64,000 bases of DNA, from contig LNKV01000028.1 of NCBI GenBank assembly GCA_001465935.1, positions 248,001 to 312,000 on the forward strand, in the 5' to 3' direction. A program made the translations under genes and the position numbers. Source of the stretch: Clarireedia homoeocarpa (taxonomy: Eukaryota; Ascomycota; Leotiomycetes; Helotiales; Rutstroemiaceae). Numbering within the stretch: the first letter of the stretch is position 1; the number at the start of each line of letters is the position of its first letter. The notes beneath the pieces were generated by a model that did no database searches, had not been told where the DNA came from, and worked only from the letters and a program-made list of their open reading frames with translations. This document shows positions 10,975 through 22,096 of the stretch, one piece after another.

Positions 10975-11449
10975 TGTGATTTCCTTATTTTTTCTTTCAA
11001 TGGCGATGTTTTTTTCTTCTTCTTCTAATTGTTGTTTAGATACAATTATAAGGATGCGACAATGGCTTAAGTCGTCGGGAGCGTTGTTGATGAAGAGCTC
11101 GTGAAGTGGTTTTGGTTGATGTGTGATGGAAGGCTGAGAAATTGAAACCTTGCCTGCTCACTTACGTAATGGGACGATTTAGTAATCAGCCTTATTAGAA
11201 AGTTTTTTTTATCCTAAGGCAGAAACCGGCAGAACAAAACAGAAGTTGTGATTCACCTTCCAATCAATCCACCCAGGGTCTGAGTGACAGCGAGGGCAAG
11301 GATGGAGCTTGTTCTCCTTGTGATTTTCATGGCTTTTTCATGCACCCACCCACCACCAATAAGCAGGTACTTTTACTAGTTTTTGCTGCTGTTTTAGTAT
11401 ATTTAGTAAAATCTTTACTCCCTTTTGTGCTTGTTTTAGTAAATATACG

Positions 11450-11520
11450 GAGATATACACAGTAACTTCCGTATATAACTGAGATATACACAATAACTTC
11501 CGTATGTAGCTGAGATATAC
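11450..11520. repeat. 31-bp direct repeat, 2.3 copies
   Basis: A unit of the form GAGATATACACAGTAACTTC plus CGTATATAACT begins at 11450, 11481 and (partial) 11512, with four or five differences between copies. It is preceded by TTTAGTA-type repeats at 11392-11445. No coding frame or hairpin is evident. Confidence 0.8.
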
Positions 11521-12294
11521 CTGGTTCATACGTTACTTTGGTACACTATTGAGGACTGGGTAAGGAGCATTCCATTCCTCCCCTCTTTCCTTGCTACCTT
11601 TGATCTGCCGGCGCCGGTACGCGAAAACTGGACGGAGTAGGTGACACCCAATCAATCGACAGCTCTCAAGCGTTCTTGCGGGCGAGAGCATACTGGTAGG
11701 AAGCGGAAAGGATGCCGGCGTGGGTAAAGTGCTGCTTTGAGTTGTATCTTCCGTCGGGTCTACTACTTGTATACAAGTATGTACACAGTAGGGGTCGGAA
11801 GGCAACCGGGCAAGATAAGGCAGCAATCGCATGTGCACGCAAACTGGTGAAGCTATTGACAACACCGATTGACCAGCAGGGAGGCAAGTTACCGAGTAAT
11901 CAATCAGCATCATGACTCAATTGGTCGCTCCGACATGAGAAATGCATGCGAGAATAGCGAGAGAGAGATTCTATCCGGCTTATCCTGGATCACAGCTTAT
12001 CCAGCACCCCCGTCGGCCAGTTATCCAGCTGCAGGTAAACACATACTAAGCAAAAACAAATAAACAAGAGCCACATCCGCATCCACATCCACATGCACAT
12101 CCCCATACCACATACCATACACCACCCTTACTATCACTTCCTACCGACAGCGAGATATTGCCTTCTTCCTCCCAATTGGATATCTATCACTTCCCACTTC
12201 CCACCCTCCCACCTTCCACCGTACTGGGCCAAGTAAAGTAAGTATGAGCGATGAGCGATGGACGATGTACGATGAACAATGAATGAATGCATCA

Positions 12295-12326
12295 CTCCAT
12301 CCCTCCATCCCTCCATCCCTCACCCC
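12295..12326. repeat. CATCCCTC octamer repeat
   Basis: About four tandem copies of (T)CCATCCC in a pyrimidine-rich stretch. It is a simple-sequence tract only. Confidence 0.7.
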
Positions 12327-13209
12327 AAATCCCAAATCGTTCATCCAGAATCCCAACATCCCCATCCATGCCCTTTCGTACTCAAAATCCGCCTCTCTGC
12401 TTGTACTTGCTGCTTGTTCTTATATATCTAAATCTAAGCAACCAAATTGCTCTATGGAGGAGTAATAACGAGCTGTTTTGAACAACATCCTTGACCGCTG
12501 CCGCTCACCCACCTGGTGTGCACTTTTTGTCTTGAATGGTACAAGCGAAACTGGACGGACTGGACTCCCTTTCAATGAACCCCATCAACAACAACAACAA
12601 CCACCTCTAACCTTTCCCACCCACTCACCCTCCTCCTCCTCCTCTTCCGCCCTCTTCCAATCTTCTACTGTTGTGTTCTTTTGTGATTAGCAACGTAGTC
12701 CGCTCTTTTTCCCTGCCTGATTTTCGTCTTCTCCCGATTTTTTTGTCTTATTCGAAAAAACCCTCTTCGACCCGAGATACTTGTACTGGGTCTGTTGCGC
12801 TGTGCTCCTCTCCATCTACTCCATCTACTCCTCCCGTACACAGATGCACTCCGCTTCATCTGGTAACGTTTTACAGTAGCTGAATCGTGAATCCACAACA
12901 CGCATTGAGATAAGGACGAAAAAAAGCCGGTATTGTGTTTTTGGAAACCGACAGTGTCACAACGCGAACCATATTCTCCCCTTGGATCAACAAAGCTAGC
13001 CCCGTCTATACCACATATTCACAGGGTCGTGGGACGTATTCAAAGATTCGGTCGCATTTGTTTACTACAGCATAACACCCAAAATCAACCGGGCTACCAA
13101 TTTTAAGAGCGTCCTACTTGGGCGCAAGAGTTACATGGTAACTCTTATTACGAGACTTTGTCTTTGATTCAATCAGTTCCTCACCATCGATTTAATTGTG
13201 GTCATTAAA

Positions 13210-16200
13210 ATGTCGACCTCTTTGGCAATGGACCACCCGTCTCTTTTCTCCGACGTAGGAGACAGCAATGGCAATGATCCTTTTTTGTCACCTCCTTCGG
13301 CCGTAAATCACCACCGCTTCTCTCATTTCGATAAACAACTATTTGCGCTTGGCCCCTCGACATCCCCAGAGCAGGCAAAGCGGGCACTCGAGGCTCATCT
13401 TGCAGAAACGGAGCGGAGGATCCAGGAGGCTTCAAATCTTGGTACCACACTTCTGCAGCAGAGGAAGGACCTAGGCGATCGACTGAAGGAGGTAGAGAAG
13501 CAACAGAGCGAAGGAGACATCACACCGGAATTGCGGCAGAAGCTGGTCGATATCGAAAAGGAATACAATGAGGTTGGCAGAGAGACGGCGAGAGCTTTCT
13601 TACCAAAATCAAGAGCGTCAAGCAGCGAGATGAGCGGTTCGCCATTCCCCGATAAGGTACGCTCTCTTGTCTTAGTTACAATAATCTTACTATGGCTAAC
13701 ACAATGTAGCGTTCCGCAAGCCCATCTAAATTCGAAAGCCAAGCTACCAGTTCCCCATCCAAATTCAGCGTTCCAAATCGAAAGCAGCGAAATCAACCAT
13801 CCAACAGAGTTCACGATATCGAATTTGCGACAGAAATCAGTACTTCTTTACTGTCACAAGTACGGCATTTGCAGGCATTGCTAGCCGAGAAGGAGGAAAC
13901 CTTGAAGACAGTTGCACTCGAAAAGTCCAGATTGGAAATCGAAGCTGAAGGGTTGTCTCAGCGATTAAGGACGTTAGATGAGAGCGAGAGTAGATACAAG
14001 GACGAGAATTGGAACTTAGAAACTCAAATTCACGAGCACCTGGCCGCGCAAAAAGAAGCATCAGATCGGGAAAAAAGGTTGACCCAAAATTTGAACATTC
14101 TGCAAGCGGAGAAGAACGCCGCGCAGAAGGAGTTAGATGAGATTAAGCTGAGCCATGCTAAGCTCCAAGAACAACACACCTCAGCAGTAAAACATCACGA
14201 TGTCGAACTAGGGACCGTAAAGCGCAGCATGTTGATAGCCGAAAATGAGCGGGGGTTACTGCAGAAGAGACTAGAAGAATTGACTGGACAAAACCAGGAA
14301 CTTGCTCGAGCAATTGCCAATCAACGAAACCGTCTCGAAGAGCGTGACGAATCCCGAGCCAGAAGCGATGAAGAATTCCAAACTGCAACGGGCGGAAATA
14401 CCCCTGAACACTCACCCCCTCCTTCACCCATCAAAGTAACCCCAAGACATAGTATGCTAGAATCCGAAACTTTAAAGAGTTCCTTACATCATGCTCACCG
14501 CATGATTCAAAACCTCAAGGGAAATATTCATCGGGAGAAGACTGAGAAATTGGAGTTGAAGCGAATGCTCCAGGAGGCTAGGGATGAGCTCGAAGTCGCA
14601 CGACGCGGCGAGCCCGCAGCGGAGACTACACCTAATAGGAAGGGTCGCAAGGCAGCGCCAAGAGAGTTCAAGAAGCCATTTAAGGCCGGCCAGCTCGGTG
14701 GTATCCGAAGCAGCAAGAGCGAATTCTTTCCCGAGGACACGAGCTGGGAGGACGAGCATGAACAGCCAAGCCCTACTAAAGGCTCTCGTTCAATAGGCGC
14801 TGCTACGGGCGCTGCTGTTGCTGCAGCAATGGCTGCTGGTGTTTCAAAAGCACACAATCGTTTCGGAAGTTCTACCGAGCAAAGCGACGCCTTCGAAACC
14901 GCAAATGAGCGTGTCACAGAGACTGACGAATTCCAGACTGGTGCGGAGGAACTGAGTGCCGAGGGAGATCTCACAGAAACCGAGAAGGGGGGTACTATTC
15001 GCGCCAAGCCATCCCGTGCATCTATTGCTCTTTCAAAAACCGGCAATCGCGAATCTTTCAACAGCACTGCATCAACCTCCGAAGATGAGTACATGTTCGA
15101 AGACCCCAAGACTCCAACCACGCAGCCTCAAAGACTGCGACTTAAGGTGGGACGTGGCAATCGACGTGTTGCTAGCGAAGAGCCTCAAGTCGAGAGTCCA
15201 ACTAGTTACATCGATAGCACCAAGAGCACCCCCCAACCTGCCGGCCAAAGTTTGTTCGCAGAACTTGGTGAGCTGGGTAGTGATGATGAATCTATTGAGG
15301 GAACTCCAAGCCGCTATGCGTCTCGGGGCGGCACTCCACAATCGTCCAGACCAAGCACCGCAAAAGGCGCTCCAGCTTCTATTGTACCGCCTGTACCGAA
15401 ATTACCAATGACGGACTCTAGTATGATGACAGAGCCATGGGAGCCAGAACCGGCAACCCCTCGTACACCTTTGACTGCAGTACCAGTGTTCACCAGCGAT
15501 GCCGGTACTCAAGCATATACTCCTCCGAGCAGGAACCAAGGCGCCCTAGATTCCGATGATAGCCGAGCAGTATCTCATGATTCTGAAAGGGGCCTTCAAA
15601 GTCCTTTTACTATGACCAAGTCTGGTCGCGGTAAAGTCATCATTCCAAAGAGCGTTGAGCTCCCACAGTCACAAATCGAATCTCATTTGCCTGTAATCGC
15701 GGCGCCAATTGCGATAAGCTCTGCAGCCATTCTAGCTGAGGAGTCTACCTCTGCCTCCCAGCTTGAAGGTAGACCACCAATGTCTGCTGCTGCGAGCCAG
15801 TGGCACGATGAACAGATGAAGCAACAACTGGAAAATTTACTAAAAGCTCAATCCGAGACTGATGCAGCTCGGCCAGTATCGACAACATATAGTGACATGA
15901 GCTCACAATATGATAGTGAATTCACCGAAGATAAATTGGCGAAGTTCCCATCGCCTCCCGTCACTCATGCAAATACGCCCATGACAAATCTTGCGGTTAC
16001 TGAAGCAGTTCCAGCTCCTTCGCTGACGATGTCGACTATCCGTTCCGAGCATCTCGAGCCGATTGTCACCGATGTTGACAGATCTGAAACACCGGTCATG
16101 CCCGCGCCTTCTACTCCGCAGCGGCAGTCAAAACCAATTCCGCTACCGCTTGGTTTCTCCAGCATCCAATCTGTGGACACAGAACCTATTGAGCCAGTAT

Positions 16201-18271
16201 CACCGAGAAGTCCCAAGAGAGATGCTGTTATACTTCCTAGAGATGACTCTGATGACCAATTCGAGGAAGTGGCTGCAGACAAGGACCAGGATGAGTTGAG
16301 CAGCGAGTATGAGGCCGAGACAAAGTCCAAGGATGAGCTCGTAACTCCTAAACCGGGCTTCATGAGTTCTGTGTTTGGTGGTTGGAATTTAAAGTCGACA
16401 TCGACAAGTGCTCCAATCATCGCCGAAGATGAAACGAGGCAGTCACCAAGTCAATTTCCTGCAGCGTTCACATCAGAGTCGCAAGGACCTTTCAAGGAGA
16501 TCTCTAGCAATACTACTGAACGTTCGCTCAAGAAATTGGAGATTGAGACCTCAGATGAGAGCTGCCAAACTGCTCTGACTTCGGAACAAATTGATCAACT
16601 GTTCAAGAGCAAGAGGCAAGAAACTATTCTTGCTGAGGATAGTCAGAAGTCCCCCGTTCATTCTCCTCCACGTGGGGCCCATATTCCTGCAGCCTTACGC
16701 ATTCGTAAGTCACAAGAAAGTGTTGGCAGTATTGGACGTTCCAACCTGAAAAGTCCTGATACTGAATCTCCTGTTGATCTTAATGCTTTGAAACGACCAG
16801 GAAGTGCTGGCAGTGGAAGAAACACATCAATTTCCAGTATCCATCCACCACTACCACAGGATCACAAGCAGGTCATTGCTGCAGCTGCTCAACGTGCTGG
16901 TTCGACTAAGAGTTCGGGCGACCTAAAACAACTCAATGCTACAGGGATACAAAGAACAAATTCAGAGGAGAATAAGCATCTTCCTCCTCTTGCAACTCAG
17001 CGTACTGGGTCCTCTGGTGGCGCCATGGGACCTCCACCCGTACCTTCTTCACAGAAGAACAACAACCTCAGACCTAAGACCCCCAGCTCACAAGTTGGCG
17101 TTTCTCTTCGCGCCGGGACAACTCCTCGAGCCAGACACTCTTCAAATGAGGGTGAAGTCTCCTCTCCTGGCACCGGACCTTCTAGACATTCATCAGTATC
17201 TTCGTTTGCTTCTGAAGTGGACACCCGCTTCAATCTGCGTGCTGGAATCCCAATGCCGCAAGGCGTCGAGTCTGGTACCGATCCAAGAATGATCAACGCT
17301 ATCACGCAAACTATGATCGGTGAATACCTTTGGAAATATACTCGCAAAGCTGGTCGTGGCGGAATGTCGGAGAACCGTCACCGACGTTACTTCTGGGTTC
17401 ATCCATACACTAGGACTTTATATTGGAGTGACAGAGATCCATCAACAGCTGGCCGCTCAGAGCTCAAAGCAAAGAGTGTTGCCATAGAAGCTGTTCGAGT
17501 TGTTACCGATGACAACCCTATGCCACCTGGATTGCACCGCAAGAGCTTGGTCATCATGACGCCTGGAAGAGCAGTAAAGTTCACTGCTAGCACAGGACAA
17601 CGCCATGAGACTTGGTTCAACGCTCTGTCTTACTTACTACTTCGTACGGGAGAGGATGCAGTCTCTGATACCGTGGAAGTCTCTGGAAACCTTACACATG
17701 AGGATGTTAACGAGTTCAACCCCAGTTTTGGTCGACCAACCAGCACTCGTCGTGGCCCGCCATCCCTATCCTCATATAATAGTCGTACCACACGCAACGA
17801 GTCACCAATTAACAAAAGCAGGCGATACTCCACTATACATCCCCACCTCACATCAAGGCCGTCACGTCCGTCGCTGAGCACCTTCTCTAGGCTCAGTAGC
17901 TATTTAATCCCTGGTGAGGGCACCAGGACATTCTCCGCTCGTCGAAGCAGGAGTGTCAACGCTGCCGCTTCGAGTATCTACGAGGCTAGTGAAGTCCACG
18001 ATAGTGCTGAGGATTTGAGAGAGCAAATCGAGAGACAGGATCGGGAGTCTGATAGATTAGAGAATGTTCGGGCATGTTGTGATGGTAAGTTGGGTCAAAT
18101 TACTCGCAGTCTCAATCTAACATGTCGATAGGTAAGCATGATGTTGGCCATCTGCATATACATCCACCGAAGGGTCGTCAAACAATGAGCGCAGCATCGG
18201 GCTCGTATAAGCAAACACATCGAACACAAAGTCGAGCTAGCCAAAGGCCGAGCGAGGCACCTACTTCTTAA
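13210..18271 (+). CDS. apsA: Nuclear migration / cortical anchor protein Num1 (ApsA) with PH domain
   Basis: A cortical protein that anchors dynein and mitochondria to the plasma membrane and so positions nuclei in hyphae (known for Num1 and ApsA). Exons 13210-13656, 13710-18084 and 18132-18271 join to 1,653 residues. Residues ~55-120 and ~200-460 are heptad-rich coiled coil. A long acidic, Ser/Pro-rich disordered middle follows. A PH domain lies near residues 1350-1465 (MIGEYLWKYTRKAGRGG through FNALSYLLLRTG) and would bind PI(4,5)P2. The tail is basic and Ser/Arg-rich. The long tandem repeats that fill yeast Num1 are not evident. Near residue 1200 three short QRxxS-like units (QRAGS, QRTNS, QRTGS) could be phosphosites. 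An earlier GTG-initiated reading at 13198 is not needed. It converges on the tcd gene. Confidence 0.92.
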
Positions 18272-18854
18272 TTACTCATTCACACGCCGGCTAGATCTCG
18301 ATCTCCCAAGCAGGACACAATTTTACGAATTTACGTATCTCCTTGACGTTTTACTCGTCTGCCACCGCCATCCGTCCCGCTCCGCTTACCCAGATCAACC
18401 ACAATAAACCTTCCAACCCCCGCTCCTTCATTTACGGCAAAGAATGTTTTAACGGCTGTCCCAGGAATTTTCTTTTGTTTTCCTCGCTCAATTTATTTCA
18501 TGCATCCATCTGTCCGATTCAACCCATACATTTATCGCTTGCATTTCTTTTACCAGATACTACTTATTCTACTTCTTCAAGTCTTTCTTTATTTGTTCTC
18601 GTTTGAACGTTGTCGTTGGTCCCGTCACAACAAGTGGTTTTTTCTTTTAAGTTAATGATCACACATGGGGAAAAGAGGAGTTATCAGATTAAATCAAGTC
18701 TCTTATCTATCACCCGTCAGTCAGTCAAAGTTGCCAGCGATAGCACGGTGGTAGAGAAAGAATTCGTTTTCGTTGTAAGATCAGTTTGGTTGGTATCTTT
18801 CGTTCGCATGCATGCATGCATACATGGACAGGTTGGACGAGGGGCTTGGCATGC

Positions 18855-18955
18855 ATAGATAGATGGATGGTTGGATGGATGGGATGGGTGGCATGGTCTT
18901 TGGTGTGTGTTTGGTTGGTTGGTCGGTGGGTGGATGGCTGGATGGATGGATGCGA
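18855..18955. repeat. Imperfect GATGGATG/GGTTGG minisatellite
   Basis: Irregular tandem tetramers of the GGAT and GGTT type over about 100 nt, downstream of num1. Confidence 0.75.
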
Positions 18956-19150
18956 GGCTTCTTGCGTTGTGTCTGTTCCTAATTAATGTATTTGAGAATA
19001 TCGTTCTTCGATGCTACTGTAGGTTCAGCTGTTGGTTTGGTTTGAGGGTCATACATCGGGGATGATGTATTTGATTTCAAGGGAATAAGGGATAAGGATG
19101 GGGAAGTTGGGAGGGAGAAGGTAAACAGATAATGATAAAATTTTGAAAAC

Positions 19151-19151
<1 letters not shown>

Positions 19152-19182
<31 letters not shown>
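19152..19182. repeat. Poly-A tract (about 31 A)
   Basis: An uninterrupted A run in the spacer between the convergent genes. No flanking target-site duplication or retroelement body is visible, so it is read as a homopolymer rather than a retrotransposed tail. Confidence 0.8.
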
Positions 19183-19184
<2 letters not shown>

Positions 19185-19385
19185 AGATAATTATATGGAA
19201 AGCGTTTACTGGATTTGAATTACGAGGTGTATGGTGATGTAATATGATGATATGTGATTTGATGTGATAAAATGGTGACGGTCCTTACTCTTACACATCC
19301 AAGCCTTATGAACGTGCATGTTATATATAATCAAGCTGTACAGCAGACTTTTTTTTGTATATAATTCTCTACCTATCTATCCCAT

Positions 19386-21049
19386 CTATCTATACCGCTC
19401 ATATCCAATCTCCTCTCTAATCCTCGCTTCCACCAACTCCACAATCTCCTTACTATAAACCTCCTCTACACTCCTCTCTTCCTTAAAAACCGCCTTCTCA
19501 TGCTTCGCCGCCTCCTCTTTCGTCATACACACCAAATCCCTCGCTCGCACCGTGCTCACCTTCTGGCCCTCTACACTCCTATCCAAAACCGCATCCTCCG
19601 GCTTCCGCCACCTCACAAGTGCTAACCGGGTCGGAACCCCGCTGATTGCGCTTTTCCCCTTCCAGACCTCTTCTACGATATATCCCACATCCGCAGCCGT
19701 CAGCGCGACTTTCAGGCCCTGCGCGTCTTCGCCAGGAATAGTGGCGCGCGCGAGCTTCTCTTCGAAACTCTGCAGACTGGCGAGAATGCTATCATACATC
19801 TTCTCGCGGCCTTTGGCGGGCACGTATTCGCACGGGTAGCCGGTGACTTGCAGGATGATGTGATTGGCGACGACGTAGCCGAAGACGGCGGGCATGGTTC
19901 CTAGCACGGGGAGGATCCGCACGCGGAAATCGGGTAGAACGCCAAGATCGCCTACGGAACCCTTTTGGAACTCTTCTTCGGGAAGAGGCAATAGTTGGGC
20001 TTTGCCTGGACCGGGTTTTTCCGTCGAGTAGACGGTGTGGATGCCGGATGCGATGCCGAGGGCGCGGAGACGGCGGCGCGTACTCCGGGATAGGGGGTCG
20101 TCTGTGCTGGAGGAGATGTCGCCTACGAAGACGCGGGTAGGGTCGGATTTGCAGCCTGCGCCCATGGAGGAGATAACGGGGAGGTTGTTTTTGTAGCAAT
20201 ATTCTAGCAGCTCGACTTTACTGTCTATATTGTCTATCGCATCGACGATGTAATCTGGTTTCCGGCCGTCCCACTCGCCGAGGAGAGAGTCTGCGGCTTT
20301 GCCGTTGAAGAGTGCGTTGCGGAGGTCGAAGTTCACCCAGGGTGTTATTTGCTGGAGACGGTTCTTCAAACAGCTAACTTTGGGCGTGCCGACGTCGGCG
20401 AGCGTGGCAACTGCGTGTCTGTTTAGGGAGGAGAGTGTCACTTGGTCGAAATCAATGAGGCGGATATGCGAGACGCCGGAGCGGGCAAGTGCTGCTGTGC
20501 AGTGTGATCCTACGCCTCCGCAACCGACTACTATTATGAATGCTGAGCGAAGCTTTTGTAGTCCTTCATCTTTGAGGAATACTCGGTTTCGCGCAAGTTG
20601 CTCTAGTATGAGTTCTACTTGATTTAGTTATGTTCAATCTGCTTGGCTCTGCAGTAGAACGAGGTACGTACCATTGTCATAATCACCCCTCCTTGCTCTC
20701 TCTGCCAGTGCAGCTCCCCTCTCATCCTCTTTACTTACGCCCAATCCCCGGGGCGCGACGCCCATATCTGTAAGCTTCACTTCTTTCGTCAGCAGTTACT
20801 CTCTTTCCATTGTAAGATCCAAAGAAAAAATTGCATCTTTTCCCCATACACCAGATCCAAACCTACCAAATCGGCATGATGTTCCGTGCCTATTGTCGGT
20901 ATTGAGCTTTTTAAATCCTCGACTTTTTCCAGTCGTCTCAAAGCTTGGTAACTAAAAATCGCACCGGCCACGACCGCACCGGATACTAAAGCGGTAGCAG
21001 TAAACTGAGCCTGTTGCGAATTCGACACTCGATTGAGTAGATGTGACAT
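19386..21049 (-). CDS. TCD1: tRNA threonylcarbamoyladenosine dehydratase (TcdA/CsdL type)
   Basis: ATP-dependent enzyme that converts t6A37 of ANN-decoding tRNAs to cyclic ct6A; an E1-like (ThiF/MoeB) fold. Exons 21049-20867, 20774-20672 and 20614-19386 join to 504 residues; the acceptor of exon 2 is the least certain junction. A single N-terminal membrane segment (residues ~17-35, FTATALVSGAVVAGAIFSY) fits the mitochondrial outer-membrane location known for yeast Tcd1/Tcd2. The nucleotide-binding motif VVGCGGVGSHC is near residue 128, followed by RLIDFDQVTLSSLNRH and DAIDNIDSK. The C-terminal extension matches the eukaryotic branch. Yeast has two paralogues and the sequence does not tell which is closer. 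It shares a 348-bp divergent promoter with the GLOD5-like gene. Confidence 0.92.
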
Positions 21050-21397
21050 TTTGGAAGATTTTGAGTTTATGGTTATGCTGCGAACCAGCGGAGAAATATA
21101 TATTCGATATCGTAAACCTATAGAATTGTGTCTCCGTGTTTCAGATCTCCGAGATCACCGGTGCATATCCTCAAGTGCCTGTATGGGGACACATCTGCAT
21201 GCTGTCGTGGTCGGGAGTGACGATTGAAAGTTTTTAGAATTTCTCAAAGCTGCAATGGCTCCGGCGGCGGCAACTTCCGCATCGTGGGGAACCTCTGCCC
21301 CTCTGCCCCTCCATAACCTGCATCGAATATTTTAACATCCCATTCCAGATTTGTTCCTATATTTCTTAGATCTTTCCAAGGTCAGCAAGTTCGAAAA
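21050..21397. promoter_or_regulatory. Divergent promoter between tcd and glod5-like genes
   Basis: The two start codons face away from each other across 348 bp. Shared regulation is possible but nothing in the sequence proves it. No clear TATA box. Confidence 0.4.
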
Positions 21398-21952
21398 ATG
21401 ACAACACCGGCGGCTACTATAAAATCTCTCGACCACATCGTTCTAACCGTCTCCTCCATCCCCCGCACTACACAATGGTACACGGCAAATTTAGGAATGC
21501 GTGCAGAGTCATTTGTTTCGAGTGCAACCCCTGATATAACACGTCATTCGCTGATATTTGGTTCGCAAAAGATAAACTTGCATGAACTTGGCAAGGTAGT
21601 ATTTGGGTGGAGTGGAAGGAGGGATACGCAGACGACTAAAGACTTTTATAGGAGTTCGAGCCAAAAGCGCTGCGCGTGCAAAGTGGAAGCGCGGACTTGT
21701 GCTTCCTCACAGATGATGATGTCAAAGCTGTTCGATCACGTCTTGTGGAAGCTGGTGTTGAAATGGTCGACCTAACTCCCGAAAAAACTGAGGAAGGCAT
21801 TGTCAACCGAACAGGAGCTAGGGGGAAATTGAGAAGTGTTTATTGCAGAGATCCTGATGGAAACCTTATTGAGTAAGTCTAATAGACCTCTCGTCATTAT
21901 GTGATGTTTTAAAATTGACAAATGTGGAAGAATCTCAAACTATGTCCAGTAA
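21398..21952 (+). CDS. GLOD5-like vicinal-oxygen-chelate (glyoxalase fold) protein
   Basis: Small protein of the glyoxalase/bleomycin-resistance/dioxygenase superfamily, closest in pattern to animal GLOD5; the substrate is unknown. Exons 21398-21595, 21652-21872 and 21931-21952 join to 146 residues. The paired beta-alpha-beta-beta-beta modules are visible: the first begins LDHIVLTVSSIPRTTQWY (metal His in LDH), and the second runs from GSADLCFLTDD to the end. The signature end DPDGNLIEISNYVQ supplies the metal Glu; the last eight codons are split by an intron, so the bare open frame misses ISNYVQ. KINLHELGKEFEPKA across the first intron is another GLOD5 hallmark. It converges on the BTB/F-box gene with only 144 bp between stop codons. 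Confidence 0.9.
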
Positions 21953-22096
21953 TTCATAATATCCTATATCAAAAATCCAAGGGGTATATCGCGCCTAAGC
22001 CATCAAACCTAATTCACCACAACAACTATGTATTTCCATTCATGCCACCAACGCCGCATACCATGCCGGGGTCTCAAAGATGGTCCCAAACTCCTG

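Larger units (their letters stand above)
10975..13209. other. Intergenic region, no supported gene
   Basis: Divergent upstream DNA of cwc24 and num1. It contains a 31-bp repeat (11450-11520), CCATC/CATC-type simple sequence near 12065-12120 and 12295-12325, and long CT-rich and CAA-rich tracts from 12580 to 13150 that look like a num1 5' leader. Open frames on either strand show no domains. Confidence 0.55.
18272..19385. other. Convergent intergenic spacer with simple repeats
   Basis: 3' flanks of num1 and tcd. Contains GCAT repeats near 18806, a GGATGG/GGTTGG-rich tract at 18855-18955 and a 31-A run at 19152. Small open frames in the GGATGG tract encode only Trp/Gly/Asp low-complexity peptides and are not counted as genes. 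Confidence 0.6.

Noticed and set aside
19152..19182. Poly-A run as a retrotransposon tail
   Set aside because: No reverse-transcriptase body or target-site duplication around it.
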